This document shows, piece by piece, positions 1 to 10,344 of a DNA stretch of 53,042 bases. Made by a program: the position numbers and the translations under genes. The notes below the pieces were generated by a model that searched no databases, was not told the origin of the DNA, and saw nothing but the letters and a program-made list of their open reading frames with translations. Source of the stretch: Gemmatimonadota bacterium (GTDB taxonomy: Bacteria; Gemmatimonadota; Gemmatimonadetes; Gemmatimonadales; Gemmatimonadaceae); NCBI GenBank assembly GCA_025359135.1, contig JANYHJ010000008.1, positions 1-53,042 on the forward strand, read 5' to 3'. Numbering within the stretch: position 1 is the first letter of the stretch; each line of letters begins with the position of its first letter.

Positions 1-1106
1 CGAAGGCGCTGCGCCCGCTCCCCGAAAAATGGGATGGCTTCACCGACGTCGAGAAACGCTACCGCCAGCGCTACGTCGATCTGATCGCCAATCCGCATGT
101 AAAAGACGTGTTTCGCGCGCGAAGCCTCATCGTGCGGGCGACGCGGGCGGTCCTCGACGACTCCGGATTTCTGGAGGTCGAGACGCCGACGATGCACACG
201 CTCATCGGCGGCGCCGCGGCCAAGCCGTTCGAGACGCACCACAACGCGCTCGACCTGCCGCTCTTCCTGCGCATCGCGGACGAGCTCTATCTCAAGCGCC
301 TGATCGTCGGCGGGCTGGATCGGGTGTACGAAATCGGGCACGACTTCCGGAACGAGGGGATCGACCGCACGCACAATCCCGAGTTCACGATGCTCGAGTT
401 CTACGAGGCGTACGCGGACTACGAGGTGATGATGGGCCGCGTCCAGGCCATCATGCGCGCGGCGTGGTCGGCGGTGGATGCGGAGCTTGATCCCGCGCGC
501 TGGCCCGAGGCGGAGCGTCGCGCGGCGCCAACGGAGCGCTTCATCCCCGAGTTGGAGGCCGCATTCTCCCGCGTCTCGTGGGTGGGCGCATTGTCGGCCG
601 GGATGGGGGTGCGGAGCGTGATGGCGCTCTCGCACGACGACCTGCGCAACGCGGCCGAGCGGATCGGCGTGCCGAAGGCGGGCACGCTGTCGCGACCGAA
701 GTTGCTCGATGAACTGTTCCAGCATCACGTGGAACGTCACATCGACGCGCCGACGTTCGTGGTGGACTATCCGAAGGAGCTGTCGCCGTTCGCGAAGCCG
801 CATCGCAGCGAGCCCGGCGTGACGGAGCGATTCGAGCTGTTCGCCAAGGGCAAGGAGATGGCGAACGCGTTCAGCGAGTTGAACGACCCGATCGACCAGC
901 GGCAGCGTTTCGAGGCCATGACGGCGCAAAAGGAAGCGGGTGACGACGAGGCGAGCAGCCTCGACGAGGACTACCTGCGCGCCATGGAGTACGGGATGCC
1001 GCCGACGGGCGGCGTGGGGATCGGCATCGACCGGCTCTTCATGTACCTCACGGGCACGTCGCACATCCGCGACGCGATCCTGTTTCCGACGATGCGTCCC
1101 GAGTAG
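1..1106 (+). CDS. lysS: Lysyl-tRNA synthetase, class II (3' part, 5' end outside window)
   Basis: Charges tRNA-Lys with lysine in the cytoplasm. The reading frame is open from base 3, so the gene starts upstream of the window; 367 residues are present and the N-terminal anticodon-binding OB domain is missing. The visible part is the class II catalytic domain: motif 2 region 'EIGHDFRNEG' followed by 'THNPEFTMLEFYEAY', the 'ANAFSELNDP' block, and motif 3 'GGVGIGIDRL', all typical of LysRS. The protein ends normally in 'AILFPTMRPE'. A stretch of about 60 residues in the middle (from 'SRVSWVGALS') is a usual LysRS insertion. The lolC/E-type gene starts 3 bases after the stop, so the two are probably co-transcribed. 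Confidence 0.97.
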   Translation, partial: KALRPLPEKWDGFTDVEKRYRQRYVDLIANPHVKDVFRARSLIVRATRAVLDDSGFLEVETPTMHTLIGGAAAKPFETHHNALDLPLFLRIADELYLKRLIVGGLDRVYEIGHDFRNEGIDRTHNPEFTMLEFYEAYADYEVMMGRVQAIMRAAWSAVDAELDPARWPEAERRAAPTERFIPELEAAFSRVSWVGALSAGMGVRSVMALSHDDLRNAAERIGVPKAGTLSRPKLLDELFQHHVERHIDAPTFVVDYPKELSPFAKPHRSEPGVTERFELFAKGKEMANAFSELNDPIDQRQRFEAMTAQKEAGDDEASSLDEDYLRAMEYGMPPTGGVGIGIDRLFMYLTGTSHIRDAILFPTMRPE

Positions 1107-1109
1107 GCC

Positions 1110-2362
1110 GTGACCGCGACGCGTCTCGAGATGCAGATCGCGTGGCGTTACCTGCGCAGCCGGCGCGGGTCGCGCCTGTTGTCGTTCATCTCCGTGATCG
1201 CGATCGGCGGCGTGGTGGTGGGGGTCAGTGCGCTGATCATCATCATGGGCGTCATGAACGGGCTGCAGACGGACCTGCGCGAGAAGATTCTCGTGGGATC
1301 ACCGGACGTGCGCGTGCTGACGTACGGCGAAGACCTGAAGGTGAAGGATTGGCGGGAAACGCTCGTCAAGGTGAAGTCGGTTGCGGGCGTGGTCGCGGCC
1401 GCGCCGTTCGTGATCACCCAGGGCGGGATCACGGCAGGTCATGACTATGCCGAAGGGGCGTACGTGTACGGCATCGAGCCGACGCGCGAAGGCGCGGCAG
1501 AGGTCACGACGATCCGGCAGCACGCCTCGACCGGCGATTTCAAGTTCCGGTCGAAGGATGGCCGCGAGCGCGGCGTGGTGCTGGGGCGGTTGCTCGCGCT
1601 CCGGCTCAACGCCTTTCCGGGCGACACAGTGCGACTCGTGTCCTTCGCCGGGGCACGCATGAACGCGGTGACGGGCAACGTCGTCCCCGGCGTGTTTCCG
1701 GTGGAAGTGACGGGGATCTTCAGCACGGGCATGTACGAGTACGACAACGCCTACGTGTACATGTCGCTGACGACGGCGCAGGAGTTCGCCGGATTGGGCG
1801 ACGCCGTGACGGGCATCGAAGTCAAGACGACGGACCGCTGGCACGCGAACGGCGTCGCGGACGCGCTCTCGACGACGCTCGGCTTCCCGTTCCGGACGGT
1901 GGACTGGCAGGAGCAGAACCGGTCGCTCTTCCAGGCGCTCAAGCTCGAGAAGCTCGGCATGGGGGTGATCCTGTTGCTGATCGTGCTCGTGGCGGCGGCG
2001 AACATCGTGAGCACGCTGACGATGGTGGTGGCCGACAAGACGCGCGAGATCGGAATCCTCAAGGCAATGGGACTCCCTGCGCGCTCGATCCGGCGCGTCT
2101 TCGTGTGGCAGGGGATCTTCATCGGGTTCGTGGGCACCGGGCTGGGCCTGGCCGGCGGGCTGCTCGGCTCCCTCGCGCTCGGACGCTGGAAGCTCATCGA
2201 GCTCGACCCGAGCGTGTACTTCATCGATCACCTGCCCGTGTCGACCCAGGTGGGCGACGTGGTGTGGATCGTGATCGCGAGCGTCGCGATTGCCGCGCTG
2301 GCCACGGTCTATCCGTCGGCGCAGGCCGCGCGACTCCAACCCGTGGAGGCGATCCGCCACGA

Positions 2363-2366
<4 letters not shown>
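1110..2366 (+). CDS. Lipoprotein-releasing ABC transporter permease (LolC/LolE family)
   Basis: Inner-membrane permease of the Lol machine that extracts lipoproteins and passes them to the periplasmic carrier. It has 418 residues with the MacB/FtsX-like layout: TM1 near residues 24-46 after a basic N-terminus ('RYLRSRRGSRLLSF'), a periplasmic domain of about 230 residues, and three C-terminal TM segments (from 'MGVILLLIVLVAAANIVSTL'). The coupling-helix motif 'TREIGILKAMG' and the C-terminal 'YPSAQAARLQPVEAIRHE' are LolC/E signatures. GTG start at 1110, 3 bases after lysS; the stop overlaps the lolD ATG (ATGA). Only one permease gene is next to lolD, so it may act as a homodimer, unlike the LolC-LolE pair of E. 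coli; a second copy elsewhere cannot be excluded. Confidence 0.93.
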
Positions 2367-3072
<706 letters not shown>

Positions 3073-3073
<1 letters not shown>

Positions 3074-3558
3074 TGCTCTGCGACCAGTGCAAGGAGCGGG
3101 ACGCGGTCGTGCACCTGACGCAGATCGTCGAGAGCGCGGTGACGCAGCTGCACCTGTGCGAGAAGTGCGCCGCGGAACGCGGCGTCGAGACGACGATCGC
3201 GACGCCCAAGCATCCGCTCGGCGATTTCCTCAAGGCGGTGCAGCAGCAGGCGATGGTGCCGGCGGCCGAATCGACGCGCTGCGCCGCGTGCGGCATGACG
3301 CTCAAGGACTTCCGCGCGACGGGCCGACTCGGTTGCTCGCGCTGTTACTCCGCGTTCGAGGTGAGCCTGCGCGAGCTGTTGCGCCGCGTGCATGGCAGTG
3401 CGCAGCACGCGGGGCGCTCGTACAGCGGACCGCAGCCGGCGCCATGGCAGCGCGCCAACTCGGTGCGCGAGCTCAATGATCGCCTGAAGCGGGCGATCGA
3501 GCAGGAGATGTTCGAGGAGGCGGCCACGCTGCGCGACCAGCTGCGGGGGATGGCGTGA
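3073..3558 (+). CDS. mcsA: McsA-type zinc-finger activator of protein-arginine kinase
   Basis: Partner and activator of the arginine kinase McsB. It has 161 residues. Cysteine pairs appear as 'MLCDQCKER', 'LHLCEKCAAE', 'CAACGMTL' and 'CSRCYSAF', the four CXXC zinc-binding pairs of McsA. The C-terminus has a UVR motif (from 'ELNDRLKRAIEQEMFEEAATL'), the coiled module also found in UvrB/C and ClpC that mediates Clp adaptor contact. The ATG overlaps the lolD stop by one base and its own stop overlaps the mcsB GTG start by four (GTGA). CtsR, the repressor that heads this operon in Bacillus, is not next to it. Confidence 0.93.
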
Positions 3559-4640
3559 CGCTGGACCTCTCGCTGCTGCCCGATGGCGGCGTGGGTTGGC
3601 TCGACGGTTCTGGCGAGTCGCCCGACATCGTGCTCTCGACGCGCGTGCGACTGGCGCGGAACGTGGAGGGGTTCGCGTTCACGACGCGCGCCCGTGACGG
3701 CGAACGCTTGCGCGTGCTGGCGCAGGTGCGCGAGGCGGCCGCGCTGACGCCGGCGCTGCGCGAGGCGGTGACCGTGCGCGTGGACGAGCTTGGGGAGACC
3801 GACCGGCTGCTGCTGCACGAACGTCACCTGGTGAGCAAGGAGCTGGCGGGACTCGACGCGCAGCACCCGCTGCGCTCGGGGGCGGCCGTGCTCGTGGGGC
3901 GCGACATCAGCGTGATGGTGAACGAAGAGGACCACTTGCGGCTGCAGGCGCTGGTGGCCGGGTTCGCCCCCGAGCGTGCCTGGGACGCGGCGCTGGCGCT
4001 CGACCGGGAGCTGGGCACTAAGGTGCCGTTCTCGTTCGACACCGAGTTCGGGTTCCTGACCGCCTGTCCGACCAACACGGGAACCGGAATGCGCGCGTCG
4101 GTGCTCATCCATCTGCCGGGGTTGGTCCTCACCAAGGAGATTTCGAAGGTGCTGGCGGGGCTGCAGCAGATGGGACTGACCTACCGCGGTCTCTACGGCG
4201 AAGGGAGTGACGTGGTGGGGAATTTCTTCCAGATCTCGAACCAGACGACGCTGGGGCGGAGCGAGGAGGAGTTGCTCGACCACCTGACCCGCGTGGTGCG
4301 CCACGTGGTGGAGCGTGAGGCGGAGGCGCGGCGGGTCTTGTTGCGCGACGCGGGCTATATTATCGAGGACAAGGTGTGGCGCGCGTTTGCCACGCTGCGT
4401 CACGCTCGAATGCTGTCGTTCGATGAAGCGATGAACCTGCTATCCGGTGTGCGGCTCGCGGTCGGGCTGAAACTGATCACCGGCCTCAGTGTATACACGC
4501 TCAACAAGCTCCTGATCTTCAGCCAGCCGGCGCACCTCGAGCGACTCGAGGGCCGGTCGTTGTCCGAAAGTGATGGACTCCAGGCGCGGGCGCGCTACTT
4601 GCGACAGGTGTTGGCCGCCGAGGCGCCGCAGGCCGGGTAG
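3555..4640 (+). CDS. mcsB: Protein-arginine kinase McsB
   Basis: Transfers phosphate from ATP to arginine side chains and so marks proteins for ClpC-ClpP degradation (known for Bacillus/Geobacillus McsB). It has 361 residues with a phosphagen-kinase fold. 'STRVRLARN' (28-36) is the nucleotide-binding block, 'VNEEDHLRL' (122-130) holds the catalytic acidic residue, and 'CPTNTGTG' carries the active-site cysteine C171. 'GEGSDVVGNFFQISNQTTLG' follows. The C-terminal tail reads 'LQARARYLRQVL', where Bacillus McsB has its RDXXRA phospho-arginine sensor; the RD pair is not visible, so allosteric feedback may differ. GTG start overlapping mcsA; clpC follows after 29 bases. Confidence 0.95.
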   Translation: MTLDLSLLPDGGVGWLDGSGESPDIVLSTRVRLARNVEGFAFTTRARDGERLRVLAQVREAAALTPALREAVTVRVDELGETDRLLLHERHLVSKELAGLDAQHPLRSGAAVLVGRDISVMVNEEDHLRLQALVAGFAPERAWDAALALDRELGTKVPFSFDTEFGFLTACPTNTGTGMRASVLIHLPGLVLTKEISKVLAGLQQMGLTYRGLYGEGSDVVGNFFQISNQTTLGRSEEELLDHLTRVVRHVVEREAEARRVLLRDAGYIIEDKVWRAFATLRHARMLSFDEAMNLLSGVRLAVGLKLITGLSVYTLNKLLIFSQPAHLERLEGRSLSESDGLQARARYLRQVLAAEAPQAG

Positions 4641-4669
4641 GCGCAGGGCTCACCGATCGAGGGCCAAGC

Positions 4670-7171
4670 ATGAACGGATACAACTTCACCGAACGGGTCC
4701 GGAAGGTTCTCGCCATGGCGCGCGAGGAGGCGGCCCGACTCCACCACGAGTACGTGGGCACGGAGCACATCCTGCTCGGCCTCATCCGCGAAGGCGAGGG
4801 CGTGGCCGCGGCCGTCCTGCAGAACCTCAACGTCGACCTCGACGAGATCACGCAGAAGATCGAGGAGACGGTCAAGAAGGGGAAAGCAGCCCAGACGACC
4901 GGCCCTGACCTGCCGTACACGTCTCGTGCGAAGAAGGTGCTCGAGCTCGCGATGGCGGAGGCCCGCGAGCTGACCCACAGCTACGTGGGCACGGAGCACC
5001 TCCTGCTGGGACTCCTGCGCGAGGAGAAGGGGATTGCCGCGCAGGTCCTCACCGACGCGCAGGTGACGCTCGAACAGGCGCGCACGGAGACGCTGCGCCT
5101 GCTTGGCAACGACGTGCCGCAGGGGCAGCAGGGCAAGGAGCCAGCGGCGACGCCGCCGCAGCCAACGGCACCGGCCAAGGGCGAGAAGAAGTCGAAGACG
5201 CCGGCGCTCGACCACTTCTGCCGCGACCTCACGCAGCTGGCGGGCGAGGGATCACTCGATCCCACCATCGGGCGCGCGAAGGAGATCGAGCGCGTGATGG
5301 AGGTGCTGTCGCGCCGCAAGAAGAACAACCCGGTGCTGATCGGCGAACCCGGCGTCGGCAAGACGGCGATCGTCGAGGGACTGGCGCAGCTGATCTCCAA
5401 CGGCGAGTGCCCGGAGTCGCTGCGCGACCACCGCGTGCTCTCGCTCGACATGGCGGCCGTGATCGCGGGCACCAAGTACCGCGGCCAGTTCGAGGAGCGG
5501 CTCAAGGCCGTGATGAACGAGATCGCGCAGAACCGGAACATCGTGCTCTTCATCGACGAGCTGCATACGCTCGTGGGGGCGGGCGCGGCCGAGGGCGCGA
5601 TCGACGCGAGCAACATGCTCAAGCCCGCGCTCGCGCGCGGCGAGCTGCAGTGCGTGGGCGCCTCGACCCTCAACGAGTACCGCAAGTACATCGAGAAGGA
5701 CGGCGCGCTCGAGCGCCGTTTCCAGACGGTCGTGGTGGACCCGCCGTCGGTCGACGAGACGGTCGAGATCCTGAAGGGTTTGCGCAAGAAGTACGAGGAT
5801 CATCACAAGGTGACGATCCCCGATGCGACACTGCTGTCGGCGGCCAAGCTGTCCGAGCGCTACATCACCGACCGCTTCCTGCCGGACAAGGCGATCGACG
5901 TGATCGACGAGGCTGGCGCACGCGCGCGCATGGCAGCGCAGGTGCCGCCACCGGAAGTGGCCGCGCTCAAGGAGAACCTGGAGAAGGTCAACGGCGAGAA
6001 GGAAGCGGCGGTGCGCGACCAGAACTTCGAACGCGCCGCGGCGTTGCGCGACTCGGAGCGCGAGCTGCAGGCCGAGATCCGTCGCAAGCAGGAAGAGTGG
6101 GAGAAGAAGCGGCAGTCGCACCGCCCGGTGCTCGGCGAGGACGAGATCTCGTTCATCGTGAGCCGCTGGACGGGCATTCCGGTGCAGCGCCTGCAGGAGG
6201 CGGAGACGGCGCGGTTGCTGCGCATGGAGGAGGAGCTGCACGCGCAGGTGATCGGGCAGGACGACGCGATCAAGGCGCTCGCGCGCTCGATCCGGCGTTC
6301 GCGCGCGGGGCTCAAGGACCCGGCGCGTCCGATCGGTTCATTCGTGTTCTGTGGACCGACCGGCGTGGGCAAGACGGAAGTGGCGCGGCAGTTGGCCAAG
6401 TTCCTGTTCGCGGACTCGGCGGCGCTCGTGCGCGTAGACATGAGCGAGTACATGGAGAAGTTCTCGATCTCCCGCCTGATCGGCGCCCCCCCGGGGTACG
6501 TCGGCTACGAGGACTCCGGGACGCTCACGAAGGCCGTGCGACGGAAGCCGTACTCGGTGATCCTGCTGGATGAAATCGAGAAGGCGCATCCCGACGTGTT
6601 CAACATCCTGCTGCAGGTGCTGGATGAGGGTCACCTGACGGACAACTACGGCCGGGTGATCGACTTCAAGAACACGGTGGTGATCATGACGTCGAACGTG
6701 GGCGCCAAGGACATCATGAAGGGGAAGGCGCTCGGCTTCACGTCGTCGGACTCGGCGGCCGCGTCGTTCGAGCGGATTTCGGAGAAGGTGAAGGAGGAGC
6801 TGAATCACGTCTTCAACCCCGAGTTCCTCAACCGACTGGACGACGTGATCGTGTTCCATCCGCTCTCGAAGGCCCACATCGCGCAGATCGCGTCGGTGAT
6901 GCTGATCGAAGTGCAGAAGCGCCTGGTGGACGAGGAGCTGACGCTCAAGCTGACCGACGGCGCGGTGGACTACCTGGTCAAGCGCGGGTATGACGAGAAG
7001 TTCGGCGCCCGACCGTTACGGCGCGCGATCCAGCGCGGGATCGAGGATCCGCTCTCCGAGAAGATCCTGCTCGGCGAGTTCAGCAAGGGGGACGAGATCG
7101 AGGTGGACGGGACCGCGGACACCGAGGTGCTGACGTTCAAGGTGCTCACGAAGGGGGCGCCAAAGGCCTGA
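4670..7171 (+). CDS. clpC: ATP-dependent Clp protease ATPase subunit ClpC
   Basis: AAA+ unfoldase that feeds substrates, including arginine-phosphorylated ones, to ClpP. It has 833 residues. Double Clp N-domain repeat: '[12 protein letters not shown]' near 25 and '[12 protein letters not shown]' near 105. A flexible Pro/Lys linker follows at about 150-175. AAA1 has Walker A 'GEPGVGKTA', a short coiled M-domain with a UVR-like piece ('[15 protein letters not shown]') lies near 450, and AAA2 has Walker A 'GPTGVGKTE' with '[12 protein letters not shown]'. The M-domain marks it as ClpC rather than ClpA. The ATG has a GAGGG ribosome site upstream. It is the last gene of the mcsA-mcsB-clpC unit and is followed by a strong hairpin. 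Confidence 0.97.
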   Translation: MNGYNFTERVRKVLAMAREEAARLHHEYVGTEHILLGLIREGEGVAAAVLQNLNVDLDEITQKIEETVKKGKAAQTTGPDLPYTSRAKKVLELAMAEARELTHSYVGTEHLLLGLLREEKGIAAQVLTDAQVTLEQARTETLRLLGNDVPQGQQGKEPAATPPQPTAPAKGEKKSKTPALDHFCRDLTQLAGEGSLDPTIGRAKEIERVMEVLSRRKKNNPVLIGEPGVGKTAIVEGLAQLISNGECPESLRDHRVLSLDMAAVIAGTKYRGQFEERLKAVMNEIAQNRNIVLFIDELHTLVGAGAAEGAIDASNMLKPALARGELQCVGASTLNEYRKYIEKDGALERRFQTVVVDPPSVDETVEILKGLRKKYEDHHKVTIPDATLLSAAKLSERYITDRFLPDKAIDVIDEAGARARMAAQVPPPEVAALKENLEKVNGEKEAAVRDQNFERAAALRDSERELQAEIRRKQEEWEKKRQSHRPVLGEDEISFIVSRWTGIPVQRLQEAETARLLRMEEELHAQVIGQDDAIKALARSIRRSRAGLKDPARPIGSFVFCGPTGVGKTEVARQLAKFLFADSAALVRVDMSEYMEKFSISRLIGAPPGYVGYEDSGTLTKAVRRKPYSVILLDEIEKAHPDVFNILLQVLDEGHLTDNYGRVIDFKNTVVIMTSNVGAKDIMKGKALGFTSSDSAAASFERISEKVKEELNHVFNPEFLNRLDDVIVFHPLSKAHIAQIASVMLIEVQKRLVDEELTLKLTDGAVDYLVKRGYDEKFGARPLRRAIQRGIEDPLSEKILLGEFSKGDEIEVDGTADTEVLTFKVLTKGAPKA

Positions 7172-7195
7172 CCCTTTGGCCCTCCCCGGGGTATT

Positions 7196-7239
7196 GGGGC
7201 GGCTTCGTCGGTCCATGAGGGACCGGGCGAAGCCGCCCC
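7196..7239 (+). terminator. Strong hairpin between clpC and bamA (terminator-like)
   Basis: Outer arms 7196-7207 (GGGGCGGCTTCG) and 7228-7239 (CGAAGCCGCCCC) pair perfectly over 12 bp. Inner arms GGTCC (7210-7214) and GGACC (7220-7224) extend the stem, with loop ATGAG. No U-run follows, so a classical intrinsic terminator is not proven; it could also be a 3'-end stabiliser or attenuator. It sits 24 bases after the clpC stop. Confidence 0.7.
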
Positions 7240-7243
7240 CGTG

Positions 7244-7255
7244 TATATTGTGTGG
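7244..7255 (+). promoter_or_regulatory. Candidate -10 element placing transcription start at the bamA ATG
   Basis: TATATT at 7244-7249 matches the bacterial -10 consensus at five of six bases and is followed by six bases (GTGTGG) and then ATG at 7256. Transcription would start at or next to the start codon, giving a leaderless bamA mRNA. No Shine-Dalgarno sequence is visible and no good -35 box lies 17 bases upstream, inside the hairpin stem. Inference from spacing only. Confidence 0.4.
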
Positions 7256-9673
7256 ATGTTTCGGGTAATCCTGACCAGACTGGCCGTCCTCGCGGGCGTG
7301 CTCCTCGCCCCTCTCGCCGCCCGGGCGCAGGATGCGCGGTGCGCCGTGCCGGACACCGTGATCGTGAGCGGCAGCAAGCGGATCACCGAAAGCACGATCC
7401 TGAGTGACCTCGGGTTCGAGCCCGGCGTGGCGCTGTCGGCGCGCGCGGTGCAGGTGGCTCTCAAGTCGCTGTACTCCTCCGGGCAGTTCGACCACATCGC
7501 CGTGTCCTGCCGCGTGAGCGAGGACGGGCTGAAGGCCGCGCTGACCGTGGTGGTGCGCGAGCGACCGATTCTCGGCGACATCGCGATCTCGGGCCCGCGT
7601 CGCGTCAGCGAAGGCACGATCAAGGACCAGGTCGAACTGTTGATCGGGCGCCCGGTGGACCCGTCGCTCGTGGCGCGCGCAGTGGCGCGCATGGACTCGG
7701 TCTACCAGGGCGAGGGGTATTTCCTCGCGCGCATCAAGGTCGACACGACGACGTCGACGAACGATCGCATCAAGATCACGTTCCGCGTGGACGAGGGACG
7801 CCGGCTCGCCATTTCGGGACTGCAGGTACGCGGCAACCGCGAGGTGAATGCGGCCGCGATCGCGGGTGAGCTCAAATCGAAGCCCGAAGGCTTCTGGTGG
7901 TGGGAGAAGGGAGAGTTCAACGACGAGAATTGGGCCGGCGACCTGGCCGACCGTCTCCCCAAGTTCTACGCGAATCGCGGCTTCATCGACATGCAGGTGC
8001 TGAAGGACACGGTGCGCATCGACCGGGAGCGCGGCAAGGCGTACCTCGAGATGAACATCGCCGAGGGGAAGCCGTACAAGGTCGGTCGGCTGTCGGTCGA
8101 GGGGAACGCGCGCTTCTCGACGCAGGACGTCATGAAGTTCTACCCGTTCACCGACGAGGCGCCGACGCTGCAGGACCGCGTGACGGCCATGCTGGGGACG
8201 CCCAAGCCACGCGGCCGCTTCGACAAGGACAAGTGGGAAGAGGCGTCGACGAAGCTGCGCACGGCCTACGGCAACGAGGGTTACATCTACGCCACGGTGC
8301 GCCCGATGCTGGAGCGCCGCATCGGCCCCGACTCGCAGCCGGTGGCGGACCTGCGCTGGGCGATCGACGAGCGCACGCCGGCGGTCATCAACCGCATCGA
8401 AATCCTCGGCAACGACTTCACGCAGGAGCCGTGCATCCGCGACCAACTCAACCTGGTCCCGGGCGACGTGTTCAACCAGGACCGGTTGATCCGCTCCTAC
8501 CAGAACATCTCGAATCTCGGCTTCTTCGAGCAGCCGATGCCGTTTCCGGACACGCGCCAGGCCAACGACCAGGGCGACGTGGACGTGATCTTCCGCGTGA
8601 AGGAGAAGAAGACTGGCAACATCAACTTCGGTGCGAGCGTCGGCCAGGCGATCGGCGTCGGTGGCTTCATCGGCCTCGACCAGCCCAATCTGTTCGGCCA
8701 GTGCAAGCGCGGCTCGCTCAACTGGCAGTTCGGGTCGTACATCAACGACTTCAACCTCTCGTACACGGATCCGTCGATCAAGCTGTCGCGCGTGTCGGGC
8801 ACGCTGACGGCCTACCGCTCGCAGAACCGCTACCAGATCGCCGATCTCGGATCGTTCACGCGCATCGGCAGCTCGCTGCAGCTGGGCTTCCCGGTACCGG
8901 GGTCGTACTACTCGCGGGTCTTCGTGTCGTACGGTGCGGAGGTGCAGAGCTTCGGCGCGGGTGGCCTGACCGGTACGCTGCAGGCGCAGTGCGACAACTG
9001 CTTCCGGTCGACGCTCGGCTTCACGCTGCAGCGGGACACGCGCGTGGACCAGCCGTTCCCGTCGGCGGGCGGCCTGCAAACGATCACGGCGCAGTTTTCG
9101 GGCGGCATCCTCGGCGGCACCGCGTCCTTCCAGCGGTACACGACGGAGCTCAAGGCCTACGCGCCGCTCTTCCAGGTGGGCGGCGAGAAGCCCGGCGACC
9201 AGCCGATCAAGTTCGTCTTCGGGTTGACGACCAAGGGCGGCGCGCTGTTCGGCGATCCGGGCGCGTTCTTCGTGTCGCAGAGCTTCGCGCTCGGCGGCGT
9301 GCAGTTCGGCGAGAATCTGCGCGGCTATCCGGAGTTCTCGATCACGCCGCAGGGTTTCATCGCGAACACCTCGACCTTCTCGGCCCAGCGCGCGTCCTTC
9401 GGGCAGGCGTTCCTGACGACGACGGTGGAGTTCGGCATCCGGTTCAACCAGCAGTTCTACTTCAACCTGTTCCACGACGCGGGCAATGTCTGGGCGAAGC
9501 CCGCCGACTTCGACCCGACGCGCCTCTTCCGCGGTGCCGGTGCGGGGCTCACGATCGTCTCTCCACTGGGGCCGCTCGGCCTCGACTACGCCTACGGGTT
9601 CGACCGCAAGGACCAGTTCGGTCGACCGGACCCGCAGTGGCAATTCCACTTCCGACTCGGCCAGCAGTTCTAG
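7256..9673 (+). CDS. bamA: Outer membrane protein assembly factor BamA
   Basis: Central Omp85-family insertase that folds beta-barrel proteins into the outer membrane. About 805 residues from ATG 7256; GTG codons at 7241 and 7250 are also in frame but would put charged or polar residues before the signal peptide. Signal peptide 'MFRVILTRLAVLAGVLLAPLAARAQ', then about five POTRA repeats (to about residue 400; for example 'VIVSGSKRITESTILSDL', 'GNREVNAAAIAGEL', 'EILGNDFTQEPCIRDQL'), then a 16-strand-type barrel. It ends in 'WQFHFRLGQQF', with a terminal aromatic residue as in a beta-signal. It heads the envelope operon; ompH follows after 35 bases, the usual pairing. Confidence 0.96.
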   Translation: MFRVILTRLAVLAGVLLAPLAARAQDARCAVPDTVIVSGSKRITESTILSDLGFEPGVALSARAVQVALKSLYSSGQFDHIAVSCRVSEDGLKAALTVVVRERPILGDIAISGPRRVSEGTIKDQVELLIGRPVDPSLVARAVARMDSVYQGEGYFLARIKVDTTTSTNDRIKITFRVDEGRRLAISGLQVRGNREVNAAAIAGELKSKPEGFWWWEKGEFNDENWAGDLADRLPKFYANRGFIDMQVLKDTVRIDRERGKAYLEMNIAEGKPYKVGRLSVEGNARFSTQDVMKFYPFTDEAPTLQDRVTAMLGTPKPRGRFDKDKWEEASTKLRTAYGNEGYIYATVRPMLERRIGPDSQPVADLRWAIDERTPAVINRIEILGNDFTQEPCIRDQLNLVPGDVFNQDRLIRSYQNISNLGFFEQPMPFPDTRQANDQGDVDVIFRVKEKKTGNINFGASVGQAIGVGGFIGLDQPNLFGQCKRGSLNWQFGSYINDFNLSYTDPSIKLSRVSGTLTAYRSQNRYQIADLGSFTRIGSSLQLGFPVPGSYYSRVFVSYGAEVQSFGAGGLTGTLQAQCDNCFRSTLGFTLQRDTRVDQPFPSAGGLQTITAQFSGGILGGTASFQRYTTELKAYAPLFQVGGEKPGDQPIKFVFGLTTKGGALFGDPGAFFVSQSFALGGVQFGENLRGYPEFSITPQGFIANTSTFSAQRASFGQAFLTTTVEFGIRFNQQFYFNLFHDAGNVWAKPADFDPTRLFRGAGAGLTIVSPLGPLGLDYAYGFDRKDQFGRPDPQWQFHFRLGQQF

Positions 9674-9708
9674 CCGCCTGCGCGACAATCCACATGGAGT
9701 TTTCCCCG

Positions 9709-10344
9709 ATGCGTCGTATCCTGTGCGCGGCCGTAGCCGGCGCCCTGTTCCTCCTCCCAGCCGCCGCGCATGCGCAGGCCGCGGGCGTCAAGATCGGCTT
9801 CATCCGCTCGCAGGCGGTCGTCGAGACGGCCCCAGGCCGCACGGACGCGGAGGCAGCCTTCCGCGTCTACATCGAGGGGGTGCGCGGGACGCTCGGCAAG
9901 ATGCGTGATTCGATCGAGAAGCTGGTGGCCGACTACCAGAAGGGCGAGGCCACGATGACGGCTCCCGTGAAGGCGCAGCGCCAGGCCGCGATCCGTACGA
10001 AGCAGGAAGAGGCGCAGGCCAAGCAGACGCAGTTCGAGGAGGCGGCGCGCCAGAAGCAGGTCGAGCTGATGCAGCCGATCACGGACCTGGTGAAGAAGGC
10101 CATCGACGACGTGCGCGCCGAGGAAGGGTACACGGTGCTGTTCGACGTGGAGACGCAGGCCAACCCGATCGTTTCGATCGACAAGAACCTCGACGTGACG
10201 GATCGCGTGATTGCCAAACTGCGCCTGATGCCGAAGCCGGTGGCCGGTGCTGCCGTGAAGCTGCCAGCAGACGCCGCGAAGCCTGCGATCGGCCCCGTGG
10301 CGGCCCCCGCTGGTGTGACCCGGCCGAAGCCGCCGGCGGAGTGA
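9709..10344 (+). CDS. ompH: OmpH/Skp-family periplasmic chaperone
   Basis: Periplasmic holdase that carries unfolded outer-membrane proteins to the Bam complex. It has 211 residues from ATG 9709, chosen because a GGAG ribosome site lies 9 bases upstream; ATG 9694 is in frame but overlaps that site. Signal peptide 'MRRILCAAVAGALFLLPAAAHAQ'. The mature part begins 'KIGFIRSQAVVETAPGR', the usual Skp/OmpH start, and continues as a Lys/Gln/Glu-rich coiled coil ('KAQRQAAIRTKQEEAQAKQ'), then the 'GYTVLFDVE' strand. The C-terminal tail is Ala/Pro-rich. Its stop overlaps the lpxD GTG by four bases. Confidence 0.92.
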   Translation: MRRILCAAVAGALFLLPAAAHAQAAGVKIGFIRSQAVVETAPGRTDAEAAFRVYIEGVRGTLGKMRDSIEKLVADYQKGEATMTAPVKAQRQAAIRTKQEEAQAKQTQFEEAARQKQVELMQPITDLVKKAIDDVRAEEGYTVLFDVETQANPIVSIDKNLDVTDRVIAKLRLMPKPVAGAAVKLPADAAKPAIGPVAAPAGVTRPKPPAE

